Assembly (NCBI GenBank): GCA_017744315.1
Contig: JAGIBN010000002.1
Span: 310,001-374,000 of the forward strand
Direction: 5' to 3'
Origin: Porphyrobacter sp.
Lineage (GTDB): Bacteria; Pseudomonadota; Alphaproteobacteria; Sphingomonadales; Sphingomonadaceae
Length of the DNA: 64,000 nt
Shown: one piece after another, positions 33,637-41,766 of the stretch
How the letters are laid out: the number at the start of each line of letters is the position of its first letter
Numbering within the stretch: position 1 is the stretch's first letter
Notes under the pieces: generated by a model
Databases searched by the model: none
What the model saw: only the letters and a program-made list of their open reading frames with translations
Told to the model about the DNA's origin: nothing
Program-made: the position numbers and the translations under genes

Positions 33637-34383
33637 ATGGGTCTCGCTTTCGCCCGACTGGCATTGGCCACCTTGTTGCTCGTTGGCGCTTCCGCCTGCG
33701 ACAGGACACCCGACGACAGCGACCGGCCTGAAACCTCACGCGAGTTTCCGCGCGCTTACCGGCCGGCTCCGCAAGGCGGCAGCGCCGCTGTTTCAAGCGA
33801 AGAGGTGCGCGACGACCGGAACGAGGCCGTTACGGTCATGGACCTGGCGAATATCGAGCCAGGCATGACGGTGGCCGATATTGGCGCTGGCGACGGTTAC
33901 TACACGGTACGGCTCGCCGAGCGGGTCGGGCCGGGCGGGCGCGTGTTGGCCCAGGATATCGATCGTGATGCCCTGGCCCGGTTGGGCCGGCGCGTCGAGG
34001 ACGAACGGCTCGACAACGTCTCGATCAAGCTTGGCGCGCCGGACGATCCAAATCTACCGCCGAACAGTTTTGACCGGATCTTTCTGGTAGACATGTACCA
34101 CGAGGTCGAGGAGCCCTATGCGTTCCTGTGGCGCTTGCGCCCGGCCTTGGCGGAAGGCGGGCAGGTCATCGTGGTTGACGTCGGTGGCGCCGACAAGCAC
34201 GGGATCAGTCCGGAACTGCTATTCTGCGAATTCCAGCAAGTTGGGTTCCGACTGGTGGAATTTGTTCGCAAGCCGGAGCTTGCCGGGTATTATGCCCGAT
34301 TTGAAGCCGTGGGCCCGCGGCCGGAACCGGGCGACATTCAGCCTTGCAAGGGGCAAGGCACTAACGGGGAAGCATCGTCCTGA
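33637..34383 (+). CDS. Lipoprotein with a class I SAM-dependent methyltransferase domain
   Basis: 248 residues. The N-terminus is a signal peptide with a plausible lipobox (LLLVGASAC, Cys about residue 21), followed by a linker and a Rossmann methyltransferase domain: TVADIGAGDGYYTVRLAERV (SAM loop), VLAQDIDRDAL and FLVDMYHEVEEPYAF. A methyltransferase outside the cytoplasm would lack an obvious SAM supply, so either the signal is not processed, a downstream start is used, or the fold has another role. It lies 9 bases after prfB and is probably co-transcribed. Confidence 0.75.
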   Translation: MGLAFARLALATLLLVGASACDRTPDDSDRPETSREFPRAYRPAPQGGSAAVSSEEVRDDRNEAVTVMDLANIEPGMTVADIGAGDGYYTVRLAERVGPGGRVLAQDIDRDALARLGRRVEDERLDNVSIKLGAPDDPNLPPNSFDRIFLVDMYHEVEEPYAFLWRLRPALAEGGQVIVVDVGGADKHGISPELLFCEFQQVGFRLVEFVRKPELAGYYARFEAVGPRPEPGDIQPCKGQGTNGEASS

Positions 34384-34405
34384 CGGACGACGGTAGGATT
34401 TGACA

Positions 34406-35812
34406 ATGAGTTTCAAGGGTTTGAAGCCCATCATGTACGCCGGACGGGAAGTCTGGCCGCTGGTTGAAGGCGGCAAGGGCGTAGCTGCGACCAATCACAT
34501 GAGCTCCGGCGCCTGGGCGGCCGCGGGCGGCATTGGTACTGTCAGCGCGGTAAATGCCGACAGCTATGATGCTGAAGGCCGGATCATTCCGCAGATCTAC
34601 GATCAGCTGACCCGCACCGAACGGCACGATCAGCTCATCCGCTATGCGATCGACGGTGCGGTTGAGCAGGTTCGCCGCGCTTACGACATCGCCGGCGGCA
34701 AGGGCGCGATCAACATCAACGTCTTGTGGGAAATGGGCGGTGCCCAGCAGGTCCTTGAAGGCGTGCTCGAACGCACCAAAGGTCTCGTCGCGGGCGTCAC
34801 CTGCGGCGCCGGCATGCCTTACAAGCTGTCGGAAATCGCCGCCCGCTACAACGTCAACTACCTGCCGATCATCAGCTCGGCCCGCGCATTCCGTGCGCTG
34901 TGGAAGCGTGCTTACCACAAGGTCAGCGAGCTGATGGGCGCGGTGGTCTACGAAGATCCGTGGCTGGCTGGCGGGCACAACGGCCTGTCCAACGCCGAAG
35001 ATCCGCTGAAGCCGGAAGATCCGTTTCCGCGCGTGAAGGCGGTCCGCGACACGATGCGCGCCGAAGGCATCTCCGATGACGTGCCGATCATCATGGCCGG
35101 CGGCGTGTGGTTCCTGCGCGAGTGGGAGCACTGGATCGACAATCCCGAGCTCGGGCAGATCGCATTCCAGTACGGCACGCGTCCGCTGCTGACCGAAGAG
35201 AGCCCGATCCCGCAGGGTTGGAAGGACCGCCTGCGTACGCTCGACGAAGGCGATGTGCTGCTGCACCGCTTCTCGCCGACCGGTTTCTACAGCTCGGCCG
35301 TGCGCAACCCGTTTCTGCGTTCGCTTGAGGCGCGCAGCGATCGCCAGATCCCGTACTCGCGCGTTCAGGCCGGTGAACACACCGTCCAGCTCGATGTCGG
35401 GGTCAAGGGCAAGAACTTCTGGGTCGCTCCGCGCGATCTCGTCCGCGCTCGCGAATGGGTCGCCCAAGGGAATACCGAAGCGCTCAAGACGCCCGACGAC
35501 ACTGTGGTGTTCGTCACACCGGCCGAACGCGCCGAAATCCGCGAAGACCAGGCCGCCTGCATGGGCTGCCTCTCGCATTGCGGGTTCTCGTCGTGGAAGG
35601 ACCATGACGATTACACCACCGGTCGCCTGGCCGATCCGCGCAGCTTCTGCATCCAGAAGACCCTGCAGGATATCGCTCACGGTGGAGGCACCGAACAGAA
35701 CCTGATGTTCGCTGGCCACGCCGCCTACCGGTTCAAGCAGGACCCGTTCTACTCCAACAACTTCACCCCCACTGTGAAGCAGTTGGTGGACCGCATTCTT
35801 ACGGGGGATTGA
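34406..35812 (+). CDS. Nitronate monooxygenase-like FMN enzyme with a Cys-rich C-terminus
   Basis: 468 residues from the ATG at 34406. The TIM-barrel flavoprotein fold of the nitronate monooxygenase family is indicated by AATNHMSSGAWAAAGGIGTVSA, GLVAGVTCGAGMPYKLSE, AHSD-like positions replaced by IISSARAFRALW, and VPIIMAGGVWF. The protein is about 120 residues longer than typical bacterial nitronate monooxygenases. The extra C-terminal part has a Cys cluster (CMGCLSHCGFSSW, then SFCIQKTL) that may bind metal or Fe-S. The substrate is uncertain. Confidence 0.8.
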   Translation: MSFKGLKPIMYAGREVWPLVEGGKGVAATNHMSSGAWAAAGGIGTVSAVNADSYDAEGRIIPQIYDQLTRTERHDQLIRYAIDGAVEQVRRAYDIAGGKGAININVLWEMGGAQQVLEGVLERTKGLVAGVTCGAGMPYKLSEIAARYNVNYLPIISSARAFRALWKRAYHKVSELMGAVVYEDPWLAGGHNGLSNAEDPLKPEDPFPRVKAVRDTMRAEGISDDVPIIMAGGVWFLREWEHWIDNPELGQIAFQYGTRPLLTEESPIPQGWKDRLRTLDEGDVLLHRFSPTGFYSSAVRNPFLRSLEARSDRQIPYSRVQAGEHTVQLDVGVKGKNFWVAPRDLVRAREWVAQGNTEALKTPDDTVVFVTPAERAEIREDQAACMGCLSHCGFSSWKDHDDYTTGRLADPRSFCIQKTLQDIAHGGGTEQNLMFAGHAAYRFKQDPFYSNNFTPTVKQLVDRILTGD

Positions 35813-36573
35813 GACAGTCGGGGCAGGGCGAGACGCGCTCGCACCCGCTGACGCTGCGCAACACCCTTCGTGAGTTGCTGGCTTTGCCGAAAGTGATCGG
35901 CAATCCACTTCGTCCGGCGCTGCGGAGCGCAAGCTTCGGCGCCGGACGGCCCGTCTTGGTGATTCCAGGCCTGCTTACCGGCGATATTTCGACGTCGTTC
36001 CTGCGCCGATCGCTGAGCTTGGCCGGCTTCTGCGCCTATGGTTGGGAGCAGGGGATCAATACCGGCGCCAACCCAGCCAAGTTGGCGGCGCTGGAGGCCA
36101 GGGTTTCGGAGCTCCGCCGCGAACACGGGAAAAAGGCTACCGTCATCGGGTGGAGCCTGGGCGGGCTTTATGCCCGCGTACTGGCCCAAAGGATGGAAGC
36201 TGACGTGGCCATGGTTATGACCATCGCAAGCCCGTTCTCCGGGGACCCTCACGCCAATCGAGCTTGGCGATTGTATGAACTCCTCAACGACCACTCGGTG
36301 GACAATCCGCCGTTTGCGGAGGATTTGGCCCAGAAGCCTGCTGTGCCCACGATTGCTATTTGGTCTGCCGTCGATGGCGTCGTCTCGCCGGAATGCACGC
36401 TTGGCAAAGAGAGTGAATCCGATTTTCGCATACGCGTGGATGCACAGCACTTCGCGCTGGGTTCGTCTGGATGGTGTGTCGGACGAATATTGGAAATTCT
36501 GGCTGAGTTCTCACCACCCAACGATCCGGTTAAGGATAATCCGCAGTTGAAGCTCTCACCGGGTGCTTGTTAG
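35809..36573 (+). CDS. Alpha/beta hydrolase (esterase/lipase-like)
   Basis: 254 residues, starting at TTG in a TTGA overlap with the previous stop. VLVIPGLLTGD at the oxyanion position and the nucleophile elbow VIGWSLGGLYARVLA (GxSxG) identify an alpha/beta hydrolase. IWSAVDGVVSP probably contains the acid, and AQHFAL the catalytic His. MTIASPFSGDP resembles permeases of the PGAP1/lipase type. No signal peptide is evident, so it is probably cytoplasmic. Translational coupling to the nitronate-monooxygenase-like gene suggests a shared pathway that is not identifiable here. Confidence 0.8.
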   Translation: MRQSGQGETRSHPLTLRNTLRELLALPKVIGNPLRPALRSASFGAGRPVLVIPGLLTGDISTSFLRRSLSLAGFCAYGWEQGINTGANPAKLAALEARVSELRREHGKKATVIGWSLGGLYARVLAQRMEADVAMVMTIASPFSGDPHANRAWRLYELLNDHSVDNPPFAEDLAQKPAVPTIAIWSAVDGVVSPECTLGKESESDFRIRVDAQHFALGSSGWCVGRILEILAEFSPPNDPVKDNPQLKLSPGAC

Positions 36574-36582
36574 GGAGGAATG

Positions 36583-37053
36583 ATGCGCCGTCTCGCCGTT
36601 TCGGTATTCCCTCTGCTGTTCGCCATGATCGCCGTTCCCGCATCCGCGCAGGATCGGGAGGTGCCCTATTGGGCTACGCTGCGGTCTGAGGAAGTGAACA
36701 TGCGCGTAGGGCCGAGCGAGGCCTTTCCGATCGAGTGGGTCTATCAGCGCGAAGGCCTGCCCGTAAAGGTGATCCGCCTCCGTGAAGGATGGCGCCTGGT
36801 CGAAGATCCCGACGGCGCGCGCGGATGGATCGTCGCTCGCCTGCTCAATCCGAAGCGCGGAGCGATCGTCGTGGGCAAAGGGGTGGCGGAAATCCGCGCC
36901 AGTGCCGATGGCGAAGCCAAGCTGTTGTGGAAGGTCGAGCCGGGCAATGTCGGGTCGCTGGGCGATTGCGACTCAGGTTGGTGCCGCATGGACATCGGCG
37001 GCCACAAGGGGTGGATCCGCGAGGACCGCCTGTGGGGTGACGGCGAACCCTGA
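36583..37053 (+). CDS. Secreted bacterial SH3-domain protein
   Basis: 156 residues from the second of two adjacent ATGs (36580 and 36583); the GGGAGGA site is better spaced for the second. A signal peptide ends at VPASAQ. Two SH3-like repeats follow: EEVNMRVGPSEAFPIEWVY to RGWIVARLL, and AEIRASADGEAKLLWKVE to HKGWIREDRLW. The pattern matches periplasmic SH3b (SH3_4) proteins that bind cell wall or protein partners. It is convergent with the lipoprotein cluster 22 bases downstream. Confidence 0.87.
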   Translation: MRRLAVSVFPLLFAMIAVPASAQDREVPYWATLRSEEVNMRVGPSEAFPIEWVYQREGLPVKVIRLREGWRLVEDPDGARGWIVARLLNPKRGAIVVGKGVAEIRASADGEAKLLWKVEPGNVGSLGDCDSGWCRMDIGGHKGWIREDRLWGDGEP

Positions 37054-37074
37054 GACGGCGCAGGCCGCTGGATT

Positions 37075-37455
37075 TTAGCTGACCTTCTTCACTTTCACAG
37101 GATCGCCCACGTCAGGGGTGGCGACAAACGTCCCATCGGCTGCCGCTTCACCCAGGACATAGCACCGCGTGACTTCACCACTCTGGTCAGGGTCGAAACA
37201 GGTCTTGCCGTCGACTTCCGACCAGTTTCCCTCCTCGGTCTGACCGCCAAAGCGATCGACGTAGCGGCCGTCTTCAGTCAGGGCCGATGTGCCACGGGTC
37301 CCGTCCGCGAGCGTGACCTGGTAAGTGCCAATCGTTGAGGTCTCGGATGGCGGGACCTCGGCCGCGAGCGCTTCGGGCTCGTCCGATTCCTCGGCGGCCT
37401 GATCGCAACCGGCCAGAGTTCCAGCGAGAAGGGCAGCGAGAACGAGGCTCTTCAT
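37075..37455 (-). CDS. Small lipoprotein, paralogue 1 of three
   Basis: 126 residues. The signal peptide has the lipobox TLAGC (Cys about residue 18), followed by an acidic linker and a compact domain: YQVTLADGTRGTSALTEDG, GNWSEVDGKTCFDPD, TRCYVLGE and a final DPVKVKKVS. The domain plan of a TG/S-N-T-LxxDG strand, G-x-W, C, RCY and a closing V-K-V strand is shared with the next two genes, although this copy is the most diverged. The function is unknown; surface- or periplasm-facing after lipidation is likely. Confidence 0.78.
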   Translation of the reverse strand: MKSLVLAALLAGTLAGCDQAAEESDEPEALAAEVPPSETSTIGTYQVTLADGTRGTSALTEDGRYVDRFGGQTEEGNWSEVDGKTCFDPDQSGEVTRCYVLGEAAADGTFVATPDVGDPVKVKKVS

Positions 37456-37491
37456 GGTTCGTCCTTACCTGGTGGCGCGACCCGTATCGGA

Positions 37492-37872
37492 TCAGGTGAC
37501 TTTGCGCACCTCAACCGTCAGGCCATCGGCCATCACGCCCGTGAAGAGGCCTTTGCTGTCCGGACGGCTGAACCGGTAGCAGCGCTTGGCGGTGCCATCG
37601 TCGGGTATCAGGCAGCCGAGCTCGCCTTCCATCGCCCATTTGCCCTTCTCGACCGCGCCGCCGGTGACGGCGTTCGAGAATGTGCCGTCGGCGGCCAGGG
37701 TGTTGACGCCTGACACTCCATCGGAGCGGGTATATGAATAAGTTCCTGCCTCTAGCTGATATGGCCCAATTGGCGCCGCGACCGCTTCTGCAGCTTCACG
37801 CTCCGCCGGAGTCTCGCTTCGTGAGCAAGCAGCCAAGGCAGCCAGTACGCAAATTAGTGCGATCTTTTTCAT
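37492..37872 (-). CDS. Small lipoprotein, paralogue 2 of three
   Basis: 126 residues. Lipobox LAAC (signal MKKIALICVLAALAAC). The domain reads YSYTRSDGVSGVNTLAADG, GKWAMEGELGCLIPDDG, KRCYRFSRPDSKG and GLTVEVRKVT. It is strongly similar to paralogue 3, with the two conserved Cys probably bridged in the mature protein. The ribosome site GGAGG lies 6 bases upstream of ATG and can form a short CTCC/GGAG hairpin with the sequence before it. Confidence 0.8.
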   Translation of the reverse strand: MKKIALICVLAALAACSRSETPAEREAAEAVAAPIGPYQLEAGTYSYTRSDGVSGVNTLAADGTFSNAVTGGAVEKGKWAMEGELGCLIPDDGTAKRCYRFSRPDSKGLFTGVMADGLTVEVRKVT

Positions 37873-38035
37873 GGCTTGCCTCCATCTTGGAGAACCGCGC
37901 TCTTATCATAGATCGGCTCGCAAAAAGAGCGCTTTCGGAATTCTTTTCTGCAAACCCGCTACGGTTTTAGGTCAAACGACTTCACGGCGCGCTTTGCACC
38001 GTTCGGAATGAGTCTTCCTTACGAGCGGTCTAGGT

Positions 38036-38437
38036 TCAGCTTACCTTGCGGACTTCCACGGTGACGCCATCGGTCGTCGTTCCGGTGAATTTGCCCTCGG
38101 CGTCCGGCTGCGTGAACATATAGCAACGCTTTGTCGCGCCTTCGCCGTCCGGTATCAGGCAACTGAGGTCACCCTCTTGCGCCCATTTTCCGGTTTCCAC
38201 CTCGCCCGTCGACCGAGCGTTGGAGAAGGTCCCGTCAGCGTTGACGGTGTTGACCCCAGTCAGACCGTCGGAGCGTTTGTAATCATAGACGCCGGGTTGC
38301 AGCGCGAAAGCTGCGGCTGTGGTCGTGGCTGCGGCCGCAGCTTCCGTGGTGGCCGTAGCCTCGGGCTCCGTGGGAGTATTGGATTGCGAGCAGGCGGCAA
38401 GAGCGCCCAGCACGCTAACAAGCACGATCTTTCTCAT
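38036..38437 (-). CDS. Small lipoprotein, paralogue 3 of three
   Basis: 133 residues. Lipobox LAAC after MRKIVLVSVLGALAAC, then an Ala/Thr-rich linker (EATATTEAAAAATTT) and the shared domain: YDYKRSDGLTGVNTVNADG, GKWAQEGDLSCLIPDGEG, KRCYMFTQPDAEG and GVTVEVRKVS. The linker should hold the domain away from the membrane. The ribosome site is inside a perfect 7-base hairpin (see 38442-38461). The gap of 163 bases to paralogue 2 is large enough for a separate promoter. Confidence 0.8.
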   Translation of the reverse strand: MRKIVLVSVLGALAACSQSNTPTEPEATATTEAAAAATTTAAAFALQPGVYDYKRSDGLTGVNTVNADGTFSNARSTGEVETGKWAQEGDLSCLIPDGEGATKRCYMFTQPDAEGKFTGTTTDGVTVEVRKVS

Positions 38438-38441
38438 GGCA

Positions 38442-38461
38442 TCCCTCCTGTTTGGGAGGGA
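38442..38461 (-). promoter_or_regulatory. Hairpin sequestering the ribosome site of lipoprotein paralogue 3
   Basis: On the transcript, TCCCTCC-CAAACA-GGAGGGA forms a 7-base stem whose 3' arm is the Shine-Dalgarno sequence, 4 bases before ATG. Pairing would hide the site, so translation may depend on temperature, a binding factor or ribosome drafting. A terminator function for the upstream thiolase is less likely because no U-run follows. Confidence 0.5.
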
Positions 38462-38522
38462 GCCAGAGTTAACATGGTTTAAGTTCGAGAAAGAACGATT
38501 TCGTATCCGGTTGAAGGGCGGG

Positions 38523-39719
38523 CTAAATTAGCTCCACCGCCACGGCGGTTCCTTCGCCACCCCCGATGCAGAGGCTGGCAACGCCGCGCTTGAGACCCTT
38601 TTGCTTCAAGGCGTTGAGCAAGGTGACGATGATGCGTGTGCCGCTGGCTCCGATCGGGTGACCCAGGGCGGTGGCCCCGCCGTGGATGTTGATCTTGTCG
38701 TGCGGGATGCCGATGTCGCGCATCGCGAACATGGCGACGCAGGCGAACGCCTCGTTCACTTCCCACAAGTCGACGTCGTCGACCGACCATCCGGCCTTGT
38801 CGAGAACCTTACGGATCGCGCCGACCGGAGCGGTAGTGAAGTCCTTCGGCTCCTGCGCATGGGCTCCCATGGCAATGATGCGTGCCACGGGCTGCTTGCC
38901 CTCTGCCTTGGCCAGGCTTTCGCGGGTGATCACGACAGCGGCGGCGCCGTCGGAGATCGAGCTGGAGGTCGCCGCTGTGATAGTGCCGTCCTTGGCGAAG
39001 GCGGCACGAAGCTCGGGGATTTTGGCAGGGTTGCCCTTGCCGGGCTGCTCGTCGGTATCGATCGAGACTTCGCCCTTGCGCGTCTTGACGGTGACCGGGA
39101 CGACCTCGTCGGCAAACGCGCCGTTCTGGATCGCCGCGTTGGCCCGGGCGAGCGACTCGATTGCGTAGTCGTCCATGTCCTGGCGGGTCAGCTGGTACTC
39201 GTCGGCGGTGCATTGGGCGAAGGAGCCCATGGCCTTGCCGGCTTCGTAGGCGTCTTCCAGGCCGTCGAGTGCCATGTGGTCGTAGACGGTGTCATGGCCA
39301 AAGCGCGCACCCGACCGGTGCTTCTTGAGCAGGTAGGGGGCGTTGGTCATGCTCTCCATGCCGCCCGCGACAACCCAGTCGACGGTGCCGGATGCGAGGG
39401 CCTCTGCGCCCATGATGACGGTCTGCATGCCGCTGCCGCAGACCTTGTTGACCGTCGTCGCCTCGACCGATTTGGGTAGTCCGGCCTTGAGCGCCGCCTG
39501 GCGGGCAGGGGCCTGGCCGAGCCCGGCGGGAAGGACGCAGCCCATGTAGATTCGATCGATCGAGTCTCCGCTAACTCCGGCCCGCTCGACCGCAGCCTTC
39601 ACCGCAGTTGCGCCAAGGTCGGTCGCGTGCACATCGGCCAGCGCACCCTGCATCCCGCCCATCGGGGTGCGAGCATAAGAGAGAATGACGATCGGATCGG
39701 AATCATTGAATGAGGGCAT
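38523..39719 (-). CDS. Thiolase (acetyl-CoA C-acetyltransferase)
   Basis: 398 residues from the ATG at 39719; the frame continues to 39824 without family similarity. Catalytic motifs: nucleophile Cys in TVNKVCGSGMQTV (about residue 90), NEAFACVAMFAM, GGATALGHPIGASG (catalytic His) and the second Cys in LCIGGGEGTA. It condenses or cleaves acetoacetyl-CoA in fatty acid, PHB or amino-acid metabolism; the exact pathway is not shown by its neighbours. It is divergent from nuoA. Confidence 0.95.
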   Translation of the reverse strand: MPSFNDSDPIVILSYARTPMGGMQGALADVHATDLGATAVKAAVERAGVSGDSIDRIYMGCVLPAGLGQAPARQAALKAGLPKSVEATTVNKVCGSGMQTVIMGAEALASGTVDWVVAGGMESMTNAPYLLKKHRSGARFGHDTVYDHMALDGLEDAYEAGKAMGSFAQCTADEYQLTRQDMDDYAIESLARANAAIQNGAFADEVVPVTVKTRKGEVSIDTDEQPGKGNPAKIPELRAAFAKDGTITAATSSSISDGAAAVVITRESLAKAEGKQPVARIIAMGAHAQEPKDFTTAPVGAIRKVLDKAGWSVDDVDLWEVNEAFACVAMFAMRDIGIPHDKINIHGGATALGHPIGASGTRIIVTLLNALKQKGLKRGVASLCIGGGEGTAVAVELI

Positions 39720-39996
39720 GGAGAGGGCCTTCTGCTGATGATGGCTCGATAGGTAGTGACGCCCCCCGGCCATGGCAATCAGGGGCTTCACCAAGCGCGC
39801 CTTGGGCCGCACATTTGACGCCAAGATGTCTGCTAGTGAGAGGCATTCGCAAGTTCACGAATTCATTCACATATCGCTCCGCTGGAAGCACTTAGTAACG
39901 ATCCCATTTTGGCGGAGTCCGGGCCTTGCAGTATCATGGGGCTAGGCCTAGAGGCCCAACCGAATTCCGCCCTCCGATTCAACTTCAGAGACGTCT
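39720..39996. promoter_or_regulatory. 277-base divergent promoter region between the thiolase gene and the nuo operon
   Basis: No convincing coding sequence is present. The region must hold the promoter for the nuo operon and for the thiolase gene. I cannot assign -35 and -10 boxes safely. A GC-rich palindrome-like stretch (GGCCTAGAGGCC) lies near 39945-39956, about 40 bases before the nuoA start. Confidence 0.5.
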
Positions 39997-40371
39997 GTGG
40001 TCGACCTCGAACAATATCTGCCGATCCTGATCTTCCTCCTCATCGCAGGGGGCTTGTCGGCTGCTTTCGTGTTTCTCCCGATGGGAGTCGCTCGCCTGAC
40101 TGGTGCGCACAACCCTTCGGCAGAAAAGCTCAGCGAATACGAATGCGGTTTCCCCGCCTTCGAAGATCCGCGCAGCCAGTTCGACGTCAGGTTCTACCTG
40201 ATCGCGATCCTGTTCATCGTGTTCGACCTTGAAGCAGCGTTCCTGTTTCCGTGGGCGGTCAGCCTCGATCTCACCGGATGGCCGGGCTGGATCACCATGA
40301 TGGTGTTCCTGTTCGAACTGGCGGTGGGTCTTGCCTATGCGTGGAAGAAGGGAGCTCTGGAATGGGAGTGA
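39997..40371 (+). CDS. nuoA: NADH-quinone oxidoreductase subunit A
   Basis: 124 residues with a GTG start. Three membrane helices are visible ([18 protein letters not shown] near the start, then [22 protein letters not shown] and [16 protein letters not shown]). The conserved loop [24 protein letters not shown] is the NuoA signature and lies near the quinone site of complex I. It is the first gene of the operon; the end overlaps nuoB by 10 bases. Confidence 0.96.
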   Translation: MVDLEQYLPILIFLLIAGGLSAAFVFLPMGVARLTGAHNPSAEKLSEYECGFPAFEDPRSQFDVRFYLIAILFIVFDLEAAFLFPWAVSLDLTGWPGWITMMVFLFELAVGLAYAWKKGALEWE

Positions 40372-40910
40372 ATCAGCCCGTACCAGCGGCGCAGCCCGGA
40401 GAAATCCGCACGCCTGATGCGGATTTCTTCCATGCGCTTCAGGGAGAGGTCAACGACAAGGGCTTCCTTGTCACCTCGACCGAAGAGCTGTTCCAGTGGG
40501 CCCGCACCGGCTCGCTTTGGTGGATGACCTTCGGCCTCGCTTGCTGCGCGGTCGAGATGATCCACGTCAACATGCCGCGCTATGACATGGAACGCTTCGG
40601 CGTCGCCCCGCGCGCTTCACCGCGTCAGTCCGACGTGATGATCGTCGCGGGTACCCTCTGCAACAAGATGGCTCCGGCGCTGCGCAAGGTCTACGATCAG
40701 ATGTCGGACCCAAAGTACGTCATCTCAATGGGCAGCTGCGCCAATGGCGGCGGCTACTACCACTACAGCTACAGCGTCGTGCGCGGCTGCGACCGGATCG
40801 TGCCGGTGGACATCTACGTCCCCGGTTGCCCTCCGACAGCCGAAGCGCTGCTCTACGGCGTGATGCAATTGCAGCGGAAGATCCGCCGCGAAGGAACGAT
40901 CGAACGGTAA
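40362..40910 (+). CDS. nuoB: NADH-quinone oxidoreductase subunit B
   Basis: 182 residues from the ATG at 40362 inside the end of nuoA. The N2 cluster ligands are visible in [26 protein letters not shown] and [13 protein letters not shown]. This subunit carries the terminal [4Fe-4S] cluster that reduces quinone. An N-terminal tail rich in Pro and Gln ([12 protein letters not shown]) precedes the core. Confidence 0.97.
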   Translation: MGVNQPVPAAQPGEIRTPDADFFHALQGEVNDKGFLVTSTEELFQWARTGSLWWMTFGLACCAVEMIHVNMPRYDMERFGVAPRASPRQSDVMIVAGTLCNKMAPALRKVYDQMSDPKYVISMGSCANGGGYYHYSYSVVRGCDRIVPVDIYVPGCPPTAEALLYGVMQLQRKIRREGTIER

Positions 40911-40911
40911 T

Positions 40912-41766
40912 ATGGCGACTGTTCTGCACCCGGCCCCGCGCTTCGCATCCAACGAAGGCGTGAAGGACGCTCTGGGCGCTGCCCTGGGCGGCATGCTGCT
41001 CGCCTCGAAGGAAGAGCACGGCGAGATCGTCCTCGGCGTTCAGCGCGAGCGGATCGAGGACGCGCTGCGCTTGCTTCGTGACGAGCATGGCTATCAGCAA
41101 CTCATGGAGATTGCTGGCGTCGACTACCCGCAGCGCGATGAGCGCTTCGATGTAGTCTACATGCTGCTCTCGCTGACCAAGAACCATCGCATCCTGGTCA
41201 AGGTCCGTGCGGCCGAGAACACTCCGGTGCCGACGGTGACCACGCTGTGGCCCAACGCAGGTTGGCTCGAGCGCGAAGTGTTCGACCTCTACGGCGTGAT
41301 CTTCGAAGGCAATACCGACCTTCGCCGCATCCTGACCGATTACGGCTTCGAAGGGCATCCCTTCCGCAAGGACTTTCCGCTCACCGGCTATCAGGAACTG
41401 CGCTATTCCGAAGAGGAAAAGCGTGTGGTCTACGAGCCGGTCGAGCTGGCGCAAGACTTCCGCAAGTTCGAGTTCATGAGCCCCTGGGAAGGCGCTGACT
41501 ATATCCTGCCGGGTGACGAGAAGGCCGCTGTCGCGCCGCCTCCGCCGCCAGTCGCTCAGCCGAAGGTAACCGAAAAGCCTGCCGACACTGGCGCCGGAAA
41601 GGCCGCTGACGCGAAGGCGGCCGAAAAGGTCGACGAGGGCGCGCCTGCGCAGAAGCGTTCGCGCAACAAGGAGCCGGCCGCTCCTGCCGCAACTTCGGAT
41701 CGACCGGCCAAGGCGAAGGCACCGGCCAAGCCGCGCGCTCGCAAGCCCAAGAAGGATGCCGAATGA
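40912..41766 (+). CDS. nuoC: NADH-quinone oxidoreductase subunit C with a long basic C-terminal tail
   Basis: 284 residues. The NuoC core ends with LRRILTDYGFEGHPFRKDFPLTGY and FRKFEFMSPWEG near residue 200. After that comes an extension of about 80 residues that is rich in Ala, Pro and Lys (PPPPPVAQPK, then [18 protein letters not shown]), which ordinary NuoC proteins of about 200 residues lack. The core binds between NuoB and NuoD in the peripheral arm. The tail is basic and disordered and may be a local addition. The stop overlaps the next gene's start by 4 bases. Confidence 0.93.
   Translation: MATVLHPAPRFASNEGVKDALGAALGGMLLASKEEHGEIVLGVQRERIEDALRLLRDEHGYQQLMEIAGVDYPQRDERFDVVYMLLSLTKNHRILVKVRAAENTPVPTVTTLWPNAGWLEREVFDLYGVIFEGNTDLRRILTDYGFEGHPFRKDFPLTGYQELRYSEEEKRVVYEPVELAQDFRKFEFMSPWEGADYILPGDEKAAVAPPPPPVAQPKVTEKPADTGAGKAADAKAAEKVDEGAPAQKRSRNKEPAAPAATSDRPAKAKAPAKPRARKPKKDAE

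Noticed and set aside
34361-35932. A 523-codon open frame on the minus strand opposite the nitronate-monooxygenase-like gene
   Set aside because: It mirrors the plus-strand gene, has no recognisable motif and no ribosome site, and the composition is that expected of a high-GC shadow frame.
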